Made by a program: the position numbers and the translations under genes. Below, in pieces: positions 27,143-36,756 of a DNA stretch of 64,000 nt. This DNA comes from Sphingobium fuliginis. GTDB taxonomy: Bacteria > Pseudomonadota > Alphaproteobacteria > Sphingomonadales > Sphingomonadaceae. The DNA lies in assembly GCF_004152845.1 (NCBI RefSeq), contig NZ_SEON01000001.1, forward strand, positions 372,001 through 436,000, read 5' to 3'. Positions within the stretch are counted from its first letter, which is position 1; each line of letters opens with the position of its first letter. Below the pieces are notes generated by a model that worked only from the letters and a program-made list of their open reading frames with translations, was not told the origin of the DNA and made no database searches.

Positions 27143-29443
27143 TCAGAAATTCTTGGTCAGTCTGGCGCCAAATGTGCGCGGATTGCCTACAAAGCAGCGC
27201 AGGCCTGTTCCCGTGGTGGGATTGCGCAAGCCCAGCGGCGCATCGAACACCTGCACGGCGATGTTGGTGCAATAGCGCTTGTCCGCGAGATTGTCGCCGA
27301 ACAGAGCGATCGACCAATTGTCGTCGCGGCCGAACAGCGTGGCGCGGGCGCTGAGCAAGGAATAACCCGGCTGGATCGTGTACGGGTTTCCGTCGATCGT
27401 CGTGCCCGCATAATATTTGGTCGTATAGGATATGTCGCCTCGCAGGCTGATCCGCATGTCTCCGCCGACCGGCACGGAATATTCGACGCCGCTCGTGCCC
27501 GCGAGCTTGGGCGAGAAGGTCAATGGAAAGCCGCTCAGATCGTGCGTGGCTGGCGTGAAGCCGGGAATGTTGGGCGCGTTGGGATAGGATTTGAACTTTG
27601 AGTCGAGATAGGCGATCCCGGTGTTCAACTGAAGACCTTCGACCGGCCTGACGGTCAGTTCGGCCTCGATGCCTTGCTGGCGCAAGGAACCGACATTCTG
27701 CACGACCGGCGTGATTCCGAAGAGCGCGCGCTCCTGGAAGTCGTCCACGTCCATCCTGAACGCGGTGGCGTTGAATGTCAGGACGCGATCACGGGTCTGG
27801 AACTTGAAACCCAATTCATAATCCTTGACGATCTCCGGATTGAAGACCCGAAGCTGGCCCAGGGCGGCATTTGAGTTGCCGGAGTTGAATCCGCCGGACT
27901 TGAACCCGGTCGAATAGGTTGCGAAGAGCATCAATTCCCTGCTTGGACGCCAGGCGAGATTCGCCCTGTAAGTCCAACGGCCTTCGGCGTAAGACAATTT
28001 CGTCGTTTCGTTGGTCTGAATCGAAGCCGCCGCGGGATTGAAATTCCTGCCTATGAAGCTTCCGTCCTTGTCATCATGGGTGTAGCGCGCGCCCAGCGTC
28101 AGATCGAGCGACGGCACGATCTTGAAGCTTCCCTGAAGATAGCCGGCGAAACTCGACGTCCTCTGGTTGAAGACGAACAATGCCGCCGGATTCCGAGGGT
28201 TCGCAAGGCAGGCCGCCGTCGCGGTCGAAGGCGCGACAATCCTGCAGAAGTCCGGCGACAGGTTGAAATTATAATTGATCCGCAAGTCTTCATGATAATA
28301 ATAAACGCCGCTGACGAAGCTGAAACGGCCGCCCAGAAGATCTGTGGGGGAACTCAGCTGCAACTCGTGCGCGTTGCTCTTGCTTCGCCAGAAATTGTCG
28401 CGGGCGAGCAACAGGATGGGAAGGAAGGATCCGTCGCCATCCTGTTCGAGATTGTTCCAGTCTCGATAGCTGTCGGTCAACTTCACGGCGAAATCGCCCA
28501 GCTCCAGATCGAATTGGCTGGAAACGCCCCAATGCTTCGAATCCACATGATTGCCGGCTGTGTACTGGTTGGTGGTGCCATCGTCCCGGTCGAGATCGGA
28601 AGGCGCGCCGATCCGCGCCGTCAGTGCCGCCAGCGTCGCCGGCGTCAGACTCTTGGCGATCAGGGGCGTATATTGCCATCCCCCGCCCCGCGTGAGCGTA
28701 TAGTCGCCACGACCCGTCCAGGTCAGCTTATCCGACAATCTCGCGCGCAGCGTCGCGCGCCCCGCAAAATTGTCGACACCGCTTCTGCCGCCAGTGCCCG
28801 TGGTTTTCCAATAGCCGTCGAAAAGCTGCGCGAGACCGGCAACGCGAAGCGCGACGTCCTGGCCGAGCGGCACGTTGATCGCGCCGTCCAGCCGGTACCG
28901 GTCGCCGGTGCCGGCCTCTACGCCGATATTCCCTTCGAACCGGTCGCTCGGCGCCTTGGTGCGGATGTTCAGCGCGCCCACGGATGCGTTACGGCCAAAG
29001 AGCGTCCCCTGCGGGCCGGACAATATCTCAATGGCGTCGAGGTCGAGGAGCGCCCCGTACATCGCGCCCGGGCGTGCGATATAGACCCCGTCGACGAAGG
29101 TGGCCACGCTGGGTTCGATGGCGCTGTTCCCGAGCGAACCGAGTCCGCGGATCGACAGGCGCACCCCTGATGTCCCCGGTCCATTGCCTCCCTTCAATGT
29201 TGGCGCGATGCGCGGCAGATCCTGCAGCGTCTGAATATTGGCTTTCGCCAGGCGTCCGCTGTCGAGGTTCGTAATGGCGATGGGTACGTCCTGCAGCCGT
29301 TCCGATCGGCGTTGCGCCGTGACGATGATCTCGCCTGCGTCGGCGACCGCATTCCCTGTAGCCGAATCGACTTGCTGGGCCAAAACAGCGCCTGGCGTAA
29401 GGCAGGCCAAAGCGGCACTCGTAAGATAGAAACTGCTGCGCAT
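27143..29443 (-). CDS. TonB-dependent outer-membrane receptor
   Basis: A 766-residue receptor. The signal peptide ends near AVLAQQVDS, and a TonB-box-like AGEIIVTAQRR follows. The plug contains IEILSGPQGTLFGRNASVG, and the barrel ends FGARLTKNF with the terminal Phe. ATG at 29443 has GGGGAGGA upstream; a longer in-frame start reaches into the divergent gene's leader. It is divergent from the LigW-like decarboxylase gene at 29631, so the 187-base gap between them should hold both promoters. It is the third receptor of the cluster. Confidence 0.93.
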   Translation of the reverse strand: MRSSFYLTSAALACLTPGAVLAQQVDSATGNAVADAGEIIVTAQRRSERLQDVPIAITNLDSGRLAKANIQTLQDLPRIAPTLKGGNGPGTSGVRLSIRGLGSLGNSAIEPSVATFVDGVYIARPGAMYGALLDLDAIEILSGPQGTLFGRNASVGALNIRTKAPSDRFEGNIGVEAGTGDRYRLDGAINVPLGQDVALRVAGLAQLFDGYWKTTGTGGRSGVDNFAGRATLRARLSDKLTWTGRGDYTLTRGGGWQYTPLIAKSLTPATLAALTARIGAPSDLDRDDGTTNQYTAGNHVDSKHWGVSSQFDLELGDFAVKLTDSYRDWNNLEQDGDGSFLPILLLARDNFWRSKSNAHELQLSSPTDLLGGRFSFVSGVYYYHEDLRINYNFNLSPDFCRIVAPSTATAACLANPRNPAALFVFNQRTSSFAGYLQGSFKIVPSLDLTLGARYTHDDKDGSFIGRNFNPAAASIQTNETTKLSYAEGRWTYRANLAWRPSRELMLFATYSTGFKSGGFNSGNSNAALGQLRVFNPEIVKDYELGFKFQTRDRVLTFNATAFRMDVDDFQERALFGITPVVQNVGSLRQQGIEAELTVRPVEGLQLNTGIAYLDSKFKSYPNAPNIPGFTPATHDLSGFPLTFSPKLAGTSGVEYSVPVGGDMRISLRGDISYTTKYYAGTTIDGNPYTIQPGYSLLSARATLFGRDDNWSIALFGDNLADKRYCTNIAVQVFDAPLGLRNPTTGTGLRCFVGNPRTFGARLTKNF

Positions 29444-29630
29444 CTCATCCTCCCCTCGCGCGCGGCATCCTGTCCGGGCGCGGTGTTTGGACGGTTCAAT
29501 AGGCAGTGTTGCTCGCGACGGGACGATTGCTTTTTGCGGGTTTAGATAGGCGGCAGGCATCGGGTGCCGCAGAGCGACATCTTTCACCCATTGCGGCTGA
29601 TGGCAAAAGGTCTTCCAAAGGAGAGACTTG

Positions 29631-30755
29631 ATGACGCAACTGGATCGACGCACCGTGATAGCGGGAGCCCTGGCGGGACCGATCATCAGCGCCGAGGGCG
29701 CGCGGGCGCAACCGTCCGGAACGCCTCTGATTGCCACGGAAGAAGCCTATGCGACGCCGGAGCTTATGGCCGCGTTGGACGCCGGACCTCCTGGAATGAC
29801 TGAAGCTGAGAAGACCTATACCGCTCTCTTGCGCAGCGGAACCGGCGCCGGAGCGTCGGAGCTCAATCGCAAGCTTTGCAGCGTGGAGGCGCGCCTTGCG
29901 GAAATGGACGCGAACGGCGTCGATATGCACCTGTTGAGCATCACGATTCCGGGTCCGCAAGCCTTCCCGCCAAAGGAAGGCGCGCGCGTCGCCCGTTCCC
30001 TGAACGATGGCCTTGCCGCGATCATTCGCGCCCATCCCACGCGCTTTGCCGGGCTGGCGGCGATAGCGCCTCAGGACCCCCAGGCATCGGTCGCGGAGAT
30101 CGAACGCGCTCGGAAGGATCTGGCGCTCAACGGCGTGATCATCAACTCGCACAGCTTTGGCGAATATTTGGACGAGCCGAAATTTAGATCCATTCTCGCC
30201 GCGCTCGAAGCGCAGGACATGCCACTCTACCTGCATCCGCGTTCTCCGTCGCAGGCGATGATCGGACCCTATGAGAATTACGGGTTGAGCGGCGCCCTGT
30301 GGGGATATGGCGCCGATGGCAGCCTGCACCTGCTTCGCATGATATTCGCGGGCGTGTTCGATGAGTTCCCCCGGCTGAAAGTGGTGCTGGGGCATATGGG
30401 AGAAGGAATCCCCTATTATTTCACGCGCATCGACAATCGTTATCGCAATCTCATGGCGCGAGGAGGGGAGAAGCTGGGCCTCAAGCCGCTGAGGCAACTT
30501 CCCAGCCAATATTTCAAATCGAATGTCTACATCACGACAAGCGGAACCTTCTCCCACAAGGTGTTGGCCTACTGTCTGGACATTTTGGGTGCGGAGCGAA
30601 TCCTTTTCGCAATCGACTATCCTTATGAGCGCAGCGATGAAGCCGTGCGGTTCATCCGCTCGGCCCCGCTGTCGCCAGTCGATGCAGAGCATATCTGCTT
30701 CCGCAATGCGCAGACATTGTTCCGTATAAGGAACCCGGCGCTGCCCAAGATTTGA
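29631..30755 (+). CDS. LigW-like aromatic acid decarboxylase (amidohydrolase-2 family) with Tat-type leader
   Basis: A 374-residue member of the metal-dependent nonoxidative decarboxylase group. IATEEAYATPE, VIINSHSFGEYLDE, PLYLHPRSPSQAMI, LGHMGEGIPYYFTR, KSNVYITTSG and FAIDYPYE follow 5-carboxyvanillate decarboxylase LigW block by block, including EEA where gamma-resorcylate decarboxylases have EEH. Metal residues Glu37, the His of YLHPR and GHMGEG, and the Asp of AIDYP are kept. Unlike LigW, it starts with a twin-arginine leader (RR at 6-7, then an Ala/Gly-rich segment to about residue 26), which suggests export. ATG at 29631 has AAAGGAGA 8 bases upstream. It may remove a carboxylate in the periplasm or hydrolyse an ester or lactone. 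Confidence 0.8.
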   Translation: MTQLDRRTVIAGALAGPIISAEGARAQPSGTPLIATEEAYATPELMAALDAGPPGMTEAEKTYTALLRSGTGAGASELNRKLCSVEARLAEMDANGVDMHLLSITIPGPQAFPPKEGARVARSLNDGLAAIIRAHPTRFAGLAAIAPQDPQASVAEIERARKDLALNGVIINSHSFGEYLDEPKFRSILAALEAQDMPLYLHPRSPSQAMIGPYENYGLSGALWGYGADGSLHLLRMIFAGVFDEFPRLKVVLGHMGEGIPYYFTRIDNRYRNLMARGGEKLGLKPLRQLPSQYFKSNVYITTSGTFSHKVLAYCLDILGAERILFAIDYPYERSDEAVRFIRSAPLSPVDAEHICFRNAQTLFRIRNPALPKI

Positions 30756-30826
30756 GCCTGCGCGGGTTCCCTGCGTGCACCCTGGGCCGCGTGTACAAAT
30801 TAGGAATGCCGGGAAATGGCCAATTC

Positions 30827-30970
30827 AGGACCTTCCCCTCCCGTAAACGGGAGGGGTTAGGGGTGGGCGCGAGCGTAGCGAGCTTCTGACTTAGCCGTTG
30901 CAAAACAGCGCAGGTGCCGCGCCAGCCCACCCCCTAGCCCCCTCCCGCCTGCGGGAGGGGGAATGTCCTG
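30827..30970. repeat. Cruciform intergenic repeat with inverted ends (MITE/REP-like)
   Basis: About 144 bases with outer inverted ends (AGGACCTTCCCCTCCCG at 30827-30843, and a near-complement ending at 30969). Each arm also folds on itself (CCCTCCCG/CGGGAGGG). It fills most of the gap between the LigW-like gene and the convergent LysR gene. Such elements are dispersed in sphingomonad genomes. No gene is supported between 30756 and 31020. Confidence 0.75.
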
Positions 30971-31020
30971 GTTCCACCCGGATCACTCAGTCCAGCGGGT
31001 CTTGAATTTATCCACGTCGC

Positions 31021-31938
31021 CTAGAGCCCCAAATTGCGCCGGTGGTAATTATGCCCTGCCTTGCGGGTCAGGTCGCAGAGCCTTTCGGCAAGCGGAGTCA
31101 GCGGCACGTCCGCGCGGCGGACGATACAGATCGGCGCCGCATAGAGGCTGTCAACGAGGCCGATCGTCTGCAAACCTTCCCTGCTGGGCGCAAAATCGAG
31201 CCACTGCATCGGGAGCACCGTCAAGAGATCCGAATTGGCGACCGCAAGCAACGTCATCAGCGCGGACTGGCAGTGGACGACAACCTCCGGCTCCGTCAGG
31301 CCCGCATTTTCGAACATCGTCTCAAACTCGACTTCGCCATATTGGGTCGAGAAGGAAGGGCGGACCCACTGGGCATCGCGCAGTTCCGCGAGCCTTGTCG
31401 CGTGAGCCAATGGATGACCCTTTCGCGCGACGACCATTCGCTTGTTATCGAAAATCTTTTCCACCAGCAAGGTGGCGGCGGACAGATGCTCGTCCAGCGG
31501 CCCTACGTAAAAGTCGATTTCACCGGTGAGGATGTCATGTTCGATCGGCTGGAAGAGGCTTTCGGTGAGTTTCAGCAGGGCACGGGGATAGCTTGCCCGA
31601 AACGGTCCCAGAATGGACGGCATCAGCGCCAGGCCGGACGCGGAGGACAATGCGACCGAAACCTCTCCGACGAAATTGCCCTTGGCCTGCTCCAACTCCT
31701 CATGCGCGCGCCGAAGTTCGGACTGGATCGCCAGCGCGCGGCGCACGAAGAGCTTGCCGAGGGGGGTCGGCGACACGCCATTGGCATGGCGCGTGAAAAG
31801 CGAGACGCCAAGCTCATTCTCCGTATCGCGTATGCTGCGCGTGATGGTGGGCTGGGTGATGCCCAGCCGGCGGCTGGCCGCGCGCAGGCTTCCGGCTTCG
31901 GCGACGGCGACGACGTCGCGGAGATGACTAAGCTTCAT
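31021..31938 (-). CDS. LysR-family transcriptional regulator
   Basis: A 305-residue regulator closely related to the one at 20804. The HTH (HLRDVVAVAEAGSLRAASR, GITQPTITRSIRD) and effector domain (GEIDFYVGPLDE, VLPMQWLDF) are intact. It lies downstream of the MFS and flavin-monooxygenase genes on the same strand, about 97 bases after the MFS stop. It likely controls the monooxygenase/MFS unit or the LigW-like gene; no convincing dyad was found near either. Confidence 0.92.
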   Translation of the reverse strand: MKLSHLRDVVAVAEAGSLRAASRRLGITQPTITRSIRDTENELGVSLFTRHANGVSPTPLGKLFVRRALAIQSELRRAHEELEQAKGNFVGEVSVALSSASGLALMPSILGPFRASYPRALLKLTESLFQPIEHDILTGEIDFYVGPLDEHLSAATLLVEKIFDNKRMVVARKGHPLAHATRLAELRDAQWVRPSFSTQYGEVEFETMFENAGLTEPEVVVHCQSALMTLLAVANSDLLTVLPMQWLDFAPSREGLQTIGLVDSLYAAPICIVRRADVPLTPLAERLCDLTRKAGHNYHRRNLGL

Positions 31939-32035
31939 GCATATCCTCCAGCAATGCCTGATTCGATCATAATGTCAGGCTGCAATAGGTGGGAGGCATC
32001 GTATGCGCGTGGGTGGCGGCGTTCAAGCGTTCATG

Positions 32036-33364
32036 TCAGGCGTAGTCGCGCTGCCTGATGCGCAGAAGCAGGGCAGCCGCGAGCAGGGCCGGCATCGCCA
32101 TGACCAGGGAGACCATTGCGCGCTCATGTCCGAGCGAGAACAGCAATCCGCCCAGCGCGGGTCCAAGTGCGCTCCCGAACCGTCCAACCCCGATGACGAA
32201 GCCGATGCCCGAGGCACGCGCCGAGGGAGGAAAGTTTCGCGAGAGAATGGCGTACAGGTTGACCATGCCGCCTATGGTGCTGGCGCCGACGAGGACCGAC
32301 ATGGCGACGAGGACCGGCAAATCCATGGGGACCACGCCGAAGAGCGCGATGGCCAGGCCGCTCAACGTGACCGCGGCGATCACGACCCGCTTGAGCCCAA
32401 GCCTTGGCACGAGAAACGCAAAGGCGGAACCGCCCAGCACGCCGCTGACGCTCATCGCCGTGGCGGCCAGCGCCGCCTGAGAGACGGTGTGCCCGGCGCC
32501 GGTGATCAGCGACGGCACCCAGCTCTGGATATAATAAAGGGAAAGCGTAAACAGGAAAAAGATGGCCGCGGCGGCGACCGTTGCAGGGAGTTCGGCTGGG
32601 GTCAGCAGCAGGCGGATCGACCGACGCCGCGCCCGGGGGCGAATGGCGTCGGGTGCGACGCTAGCCGGCTGGCCGCACCGATTGAGCAAATGGTTCAGCC
32701 GCGTCTGCGTCGCCGGCCCGCCCCTCGACAGAATGCCGACGATCGACTCGGGCAGCCAGAGCAGGACGATCGCCAGCATGACCATGCCAAGACCGCTCGC
32801 TACAAGGAAAAGCGCCCGCCAGCCCAATAGCGGGATCATCCACGCCGCCAGAATGCCGCTCACGATCGCGCCGGCGGGCAGGCCGAGATTGACGATGGCC
32901 ACCGAAATGTCCCGCCGCTTCGCATTGGCATATTCGGCCGCAAGCGGGTTGATGACTGCCGCCATCGTGCCGACGCCCAGGCCGGTAATCAGACGCGACC
33001 CGATAAGGTCGAAGAGATTGCCCGCGAGCGCTGTCCAAAGCGTGCCGCCGATCATCATCAGCAAGCTGAACAGCAGCGGGCGCCGCCGCCCATAGATGTC
33101 GGCGAGCGGCGAGAGAAAGAGCGATCCCAGCGCCATGCCGGCCAGAGCCGCCGCCAGAACCAGCCCGATGGCGGCCTTGCCGATCGCCATCTCTCGACCG
33201 ATGACCGGCGCTGCGAAAGTGATCGCGAACAGATCCAGTCCGTCGAGCGCGCACATCGCGGTCAGCGCGAGGATGGAGAGCTTTTGCACCCGATGCATAG
33301 GAGCATCGAGAAACGCCTGCCAGAAGCCGGGCAACGCGTCGGGAGAATCCGATAGGTCGTTCAC
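32036..33364 (-). CDS. MFS transporter, aromatic acid:H+ symporter (AAHS) type
   Basis: A 442-residue 12-helix permease. The AAHS-like beginning is FLDAPMHRVQKLS...DGLDLFAITFAAPVIG, and the loop 2-3 signature reads LSPLADIYGRRRPLL. A long central loop separates helices 6 and 7 (LNHLLNRCGQPASVAPDAI). It probably imports an aromatic acid or a ring-cleavage acid. The start is GTG at 33364, overlapping the stop of the upstream monooxygenase gene as GTGA, so translation is coupled. The uncoupled frame extends 24 residues further, but that part has no family likeness. Confidence 0.85.
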   Translation of the reverse strand: MNDLSDSPDALPGFWQAFLDAPMHRVQKLSILALTAMCALDGLDLFAITFAAPVIGREMAIGKAAIGLVLAAALAGMALGSLFLSPLADIYGRRRPLLFSLLMMIGGTLWTALAGNLFDLIGSRLITGLGVGTMAAVINPLAAEYANAKRRDISVAIVNLGLPAGAIVSGILAAWMIPLLGWRALFLVASGLGMVMLAIVLLWLPESIVGILSRGGPATQTRLNHLLNRCGQPASVAPDAIRPRARRRSIRLLLTPAELPATVAAAAIFFLFTLSLYYIQSWVPSLITGAGHTVSQAALAATAMSVSGVLGGSAFAFLVPRLGLKRVVIAAVTLSGLAIALFGVVPMDLPVLVAMSVLVGASTIGGMVNLYAILSRNFPPSARASGIGFVIGVGRFGSALGPALGGLLFSLGHERAMVSLVMAMPALLAAALLLRIRQRDYA

Positions 33365-35019
33365 TCCGCACTTGCCCCGTCGTCGGACGCCGGGGATAGG
33401 CCGGCGGCATGGGCGAGCACGTCGCCCGCCGGCCATATGTCACCCCGCCAGGCGACATGCTGGTCGGGCCGTATCAAGGCCAGCCGCCGTTCATAGAGCG
33501 CGGCCACCCTGGGCTCGTCGATTGTCACGATCTTGAGAGGAATGCCGGATTTCGCGGCGTCATTCTCCGCCTCGCGCGTATCCGCGCCTCCGAAGGCGAT
33601 AAGGGTGAAGCCGGCGCCAAAATGATCATAAAGCGACGAGCCGTCAGCGAGCCATGCATGCGGAGCCAGGCTGCCGGGTGCGGCGCTTGGCGTATAATCG
33701 AGCGACAGTCGCCAATCGGCTCCCGTGCCGTCGTCCCGGATGACCGGTGATCGCCAATAACGAAGGCCAAGCACGACACCGAGCGTATAAAATTCCCTTG
33801 GCTTGGTCTGCGCGATCAGGTCGGACACCTCACGCCGGACGGCATCGCCCTCCGGGCCATCATCCTCTATCCCGCTGCGGAATAGATTGCCCGGTTGGGT
33901 GCCGTGATTGCCTTCGGCTTCGTCCAACACGATTTCGTGGATCAGTCGCCGTTCGGCCTCATAGCTGTCCAGCAGGGCTGGACCGCCCCATCCTTGCAGC
34001 GCGGCCGCAAGCTTCCACCCCAGGTCGACGCCGTCCGCGACCCCCATGTTCATCCCGAAGCCGCCATAAGGCGGATGAAGATGACAGGCATCCCCCGCCA
34101 GGAAGACGCGCCCGTCGCGATATTTGTCCGCGAGAAGGCGGCTGGCGACCCACAGGTCGGAACTCAGAATTCGGTAAGGCAGGTCGATCCCGGTCGAACG
34201 CTTGATGAGGTCGAGCGCCTCCTCATCGGTGAACATTTTTTCCGGCGGCAGACTCAAAGGCATGAAAAACCACAGATCGCCTTCATCCATGGGACCGATC
34301 ACGCTCGGCACATCCGGATTGACCTGCCAATACATGATTCCTGGCCCCTGCCGATGCGCGTCGGCGAGGCCCGGGGCGCTGAAGATGATATTATAATTGC
34401 GCGAGAGGCCGTACCGCCCTTCCATCTTCGCCCCGATCGCCTCACGCACGGTACTGCGCGCGCCGTCGGCTCCGACCAGATAGTCCGCTTCGATCACATG
34501 CTCCTCGCCCGTATCGACGGCTTTGACGGTCACCCGGACCGCCATGTCGTCCTGCTCGAAGGAGATGAATTCGCAACCATGCGCCATGGTGACGCAATCG
34601 ATGGCGAGAAGGCGTTCCCTGAGGACGGACTCGAGCTTGTATTGCGGGATCCACTGCCCATGCTCGGAATAGCGTTCGTCACGCCGCGGCGAACCCTGCA
34701 TCGCATTTTCGAAGCGGGCCAGCGGATAGCCGTTCAGCCGGGTAACGAAATGCACATCCGTGGGGTAGTCGATGCCGAACGGCGAAGCCTGGGCGAGGAC
34801 ATCGGCAAGTCCCCAGCGACGCAACAGCTCACGCGTCCGGACATGCGTGGTCTTGGCCCGGGGGGCATGTCCGCCCCTCGACTCCCGCTCGATGAGCAGA
34901 CAGTCGATGGAGCGCATGCCAAGTTCGAGTGCGGTGGCGAGGCCCGTTGGACCGCCACCGACAATGACGATACGAGGGCGCTGGGCGGAGAGATCAGGGG
35001 AAGGGTTTTTCGTTTTCAT
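33361..35019 (-). CDS. Class A FAD-dependent aromatic monooxygenase (second copy)
   Basis: A 552-residue flavoprotein. VGGGPTGLATALELGMRS is the FAD fold near residue 20, GADGARSTVRE the DG motif, and FLAGDACHLHPPYGGFGMN the GD motif. The C-terminal RRLALIRPDQHVAWRGD matches the paralogue at 18243. It probably hydroxylates a phenolic ring with NAD(P)H and O2. It is the first gene of a unit with the MFS carrier and perhaps the LysR gene at 31021. Divergence from its paralogue suggests a different substrate or a different step. Confidence 0.92.
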   Translation of the reverse strand: MKTKNPSPDLSAQRPRIVIVGGGPTGLATALELGMRSIDCLLIERESRGGHAPRAKTTHVRTRELLRRWGLADVLAQASPFGIDYPTDVHFVTRLNGYPLARFENAMQGSPRRDERYSEHGQWIPQYKLESVLRERLLAIDCVTMAHGCEFISFEQDDMAVRVTVKAVDTGEEHVIEADYLVGADGARSTVREAIGAKMEGRYGLSRNYNIIFSAPGLADAHRQGPGIMYWQVNPDVPSVIGPMDEGDLWFFMPLSLPPEKMFTDEEALDLIKRSTGIDLPYRILSSDLWVASRLLADKYRDGRVFLAGDACHLHPPYGGFGMNMGVADGVDLGWKLAAALQGWGGPALLDSYEAERRLIHEIVLDEAEGNHGTQPGNLFRSGIEDDGPEGDAVRREVSDLIAQTKPREFYTLGVVLGLRYWRSPVIRDDGTGADWRLSLDYTPSAAPGSLAPHAWLADGSSLYDHFGAGFTLIAFGGADTREAENDAAKSGIPLKIVTIDEPRVAALYERRLALIRPDQHVAWRGDIWPAGDVLAHAAGLSPASDDGASAE

Positions 35020-35311
35020 GAACCGACGCTACCGCGTCCGATCACGCATCGAGATATGGCAGAAGATAAAGAGTGATGCCTGGGAACTATCGAGCGGAAT
35101 GCCCTTATGCCGGACGGGGAACATTTCGGCCGACAACGCTTGGTCTGCACCGTCAGAAGCTCATCAATCGCTCGGGCAAAGCGTTGCAGCGGTTGCCATG
35201 GCAAACCGCTGCGCTGGCCTGAATAGTTGACCTGCCGCATGTTGGAGGATTGAGCCGGTCCCGCGTGCAATCCTTGCCGGTTGTGCCGTCTGCCGACGGC
35301 ACTGTCCCATG

Positions 35312-36166
35312 CTATGGGGCGGACACGACATTCTCGATAGCGCCGATTTTGTCGACCTCGCATCGTACGACATCGCCCGGCTTGAGGAAGCGGGGCGGGT
35401 CCATCGCGACACCAACCCCCTCTGGCGTGCCGGTCGCGAGAATATCGCCGGGCTCCAGCATAAAGGCCGTCGAGAGATAGGCGATCTGTTCCCAGATATT
35501 GTAAATGAGTTCGTTGCTATTGCTGTCCTGCCGAACCTCGCCGTTGACCAGGCATCGGATGCGCAAGTCGTGCGGGTCGGCTATTTCATCGGCCGTGACG
35601 ATCCAGGGGCCTATCGGTCCGTGGGTATCGAAGGACTTCCCGACCGTGAACGTCGGCGAATGAAACTGCCAGTCTCGCGCAGAGACATCGTTTACGACGA
35701 CATAGCCGAACACGTGCGACCGGGCCGCACTTGCGGTGACACCTTTTGCGGCCGTCCCGACGATCACTCCCAATTCGACTTCATAATCCAGCTTTTCCGT
35801 AACACCCGGATCGATCGGATCGAATGGCCCGGAAAGGCAAGTCGTCTGCTTGTTGAACCACAATTGCTGCTTGGGGGCCGGAATGCCGTGGCGCTCGCCC
35901 TCTTCCGCATGCTTGCGATAGTTCATGCCGATCGCAAGAAATTTGCCGGGCCGTTCGATGGGGCAGACAAGTTGCGCATCGGACAGGGGGATGGAGGGCG
36001 TTCTGGACGCGACAAATGCAGCAATATGGCCCAGCGCCGTCTCGCCGCCGGCGACGATTGAAAGCATGGTGGGGTAGTCGTGCAGTTCCGCCAGCGGGAC
36101 GATGCCATCATCCTTCAGCACGCCCAGGCCGATGCCGTTTGCCGATCTGTACCGTAATAATTTCAT
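35312..36166 (-). CDS. Fumarylacetoacetate hydrolase-family protein
   Basis: A 284-residue FAH-fold enzyme. GMNYRKHAEE, the metal ligands in DYEVELGVIVG and the Asp of NDVSARDWQ are all present, followed by KSFDTHGPIGPWIVT and GDILATGTPEGVG. Family members hydrolyse C-C bonds of acylpyruvates or act as hydratases/decarboxylases on ring-cleavage products. It is upstream of the monooxygenase gene on the same strand with a 292-base gap, so it may have its own promoter. It is the last catabolic gene before the mobile region. Confidence 0.9.
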   Translation of the reverse strand: MKLLRYRSANGIGLGVLKDDGIVPLAELHDYPTMLSIVAGGETALGHIAAFVASRTPSIPLSDAQLVCPIERPGKFLAIGMNYRKHAEEGERHGIPAPKQQLWFNKQTTCLSGPFDPIDPGVTEKLDYEVELGVIVGTAAKGVTASAARSHVFGYVVVNDVSARDWQFHSPTFTVGKSFDTHGPIGPWIVTADEIADPHDLRIRCLVNGEVRQDSNSNELIYNIWEQIAYLSTAFMLEPGDILATGTPEGVGVAMDPPRFLKPGDVVRCEVDKIGAIENVVSAP

Positions 36167-36756
36167 GTCGAACCTCTCTCATATCTGGGGCCGCACAAGG
36201 GCCTGCCATTGTCCCCTTCGTGAAGGCGCCGCGCCATCCGTGCTTCTTCCCTTTCGACATCGACTAAGGCACCGCTTCACGGTCTCATGTCAGCCCGGCA
36301 TCGGCGTTGCGGAGCGGAGCGGCTAGATAGAGGAATAGACCAGGTGATAGCCGCCATGCATCAGAGCAGGCGGTGAACAGCGCCGGCTTTGCCCCATGCT
36401 TCGACTCTTGAGCAGATGGGGCCGATATGAACCTTCTTCTCGACGGGCCGGAGGGCCAGCAGGGTTTCCAAAGGCTGGATACCTGTCTATGCCGCCAAGT
36501 CCGGACTTGAAACCGTCGAATGGTCTCTGGGGCTGTTTTACCGAGCCAGCGAACGGTGGAGTGTCATTGGTTTCCTCAACTATCAGCGACTGCTCGATAG
36601 CACCGCCAAAAGCCCGATCGTTCGCCAGGTAGGAACGGCAAGCCAACTGGGGTTCGGCTTGGCTATCGTTCGGAAGTTCTAGACGAAACGTCTGACACCT
36701 TATGGACGTGGCGCCAGTGATCGGGCGCGGCGTCGCACCGCTTCAACACCTATGAT
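36167..36756. other. Gene-poor stretch before the serine recombinase remnant
   Basis: About 590 bases between the FAH gene and the recombinase fragment. Open frames on both strands (36323-36646 reverse, 36396-36632 forward) show no family resemblance. The missing N-terminal catalytic half of the recombinase is not here. Only the last 30-40 bases belong to the recombinase frame (RFNTYDVKKK). Confidence 0.6.

Noticed and set aside
36323..36646. Reverse open frame of about 107 residues before the recombinase remnant
   Set aside because: Pro/Ser/Arg-rich text, no start signal and no family resemblance; a forward frame covers the same bases.
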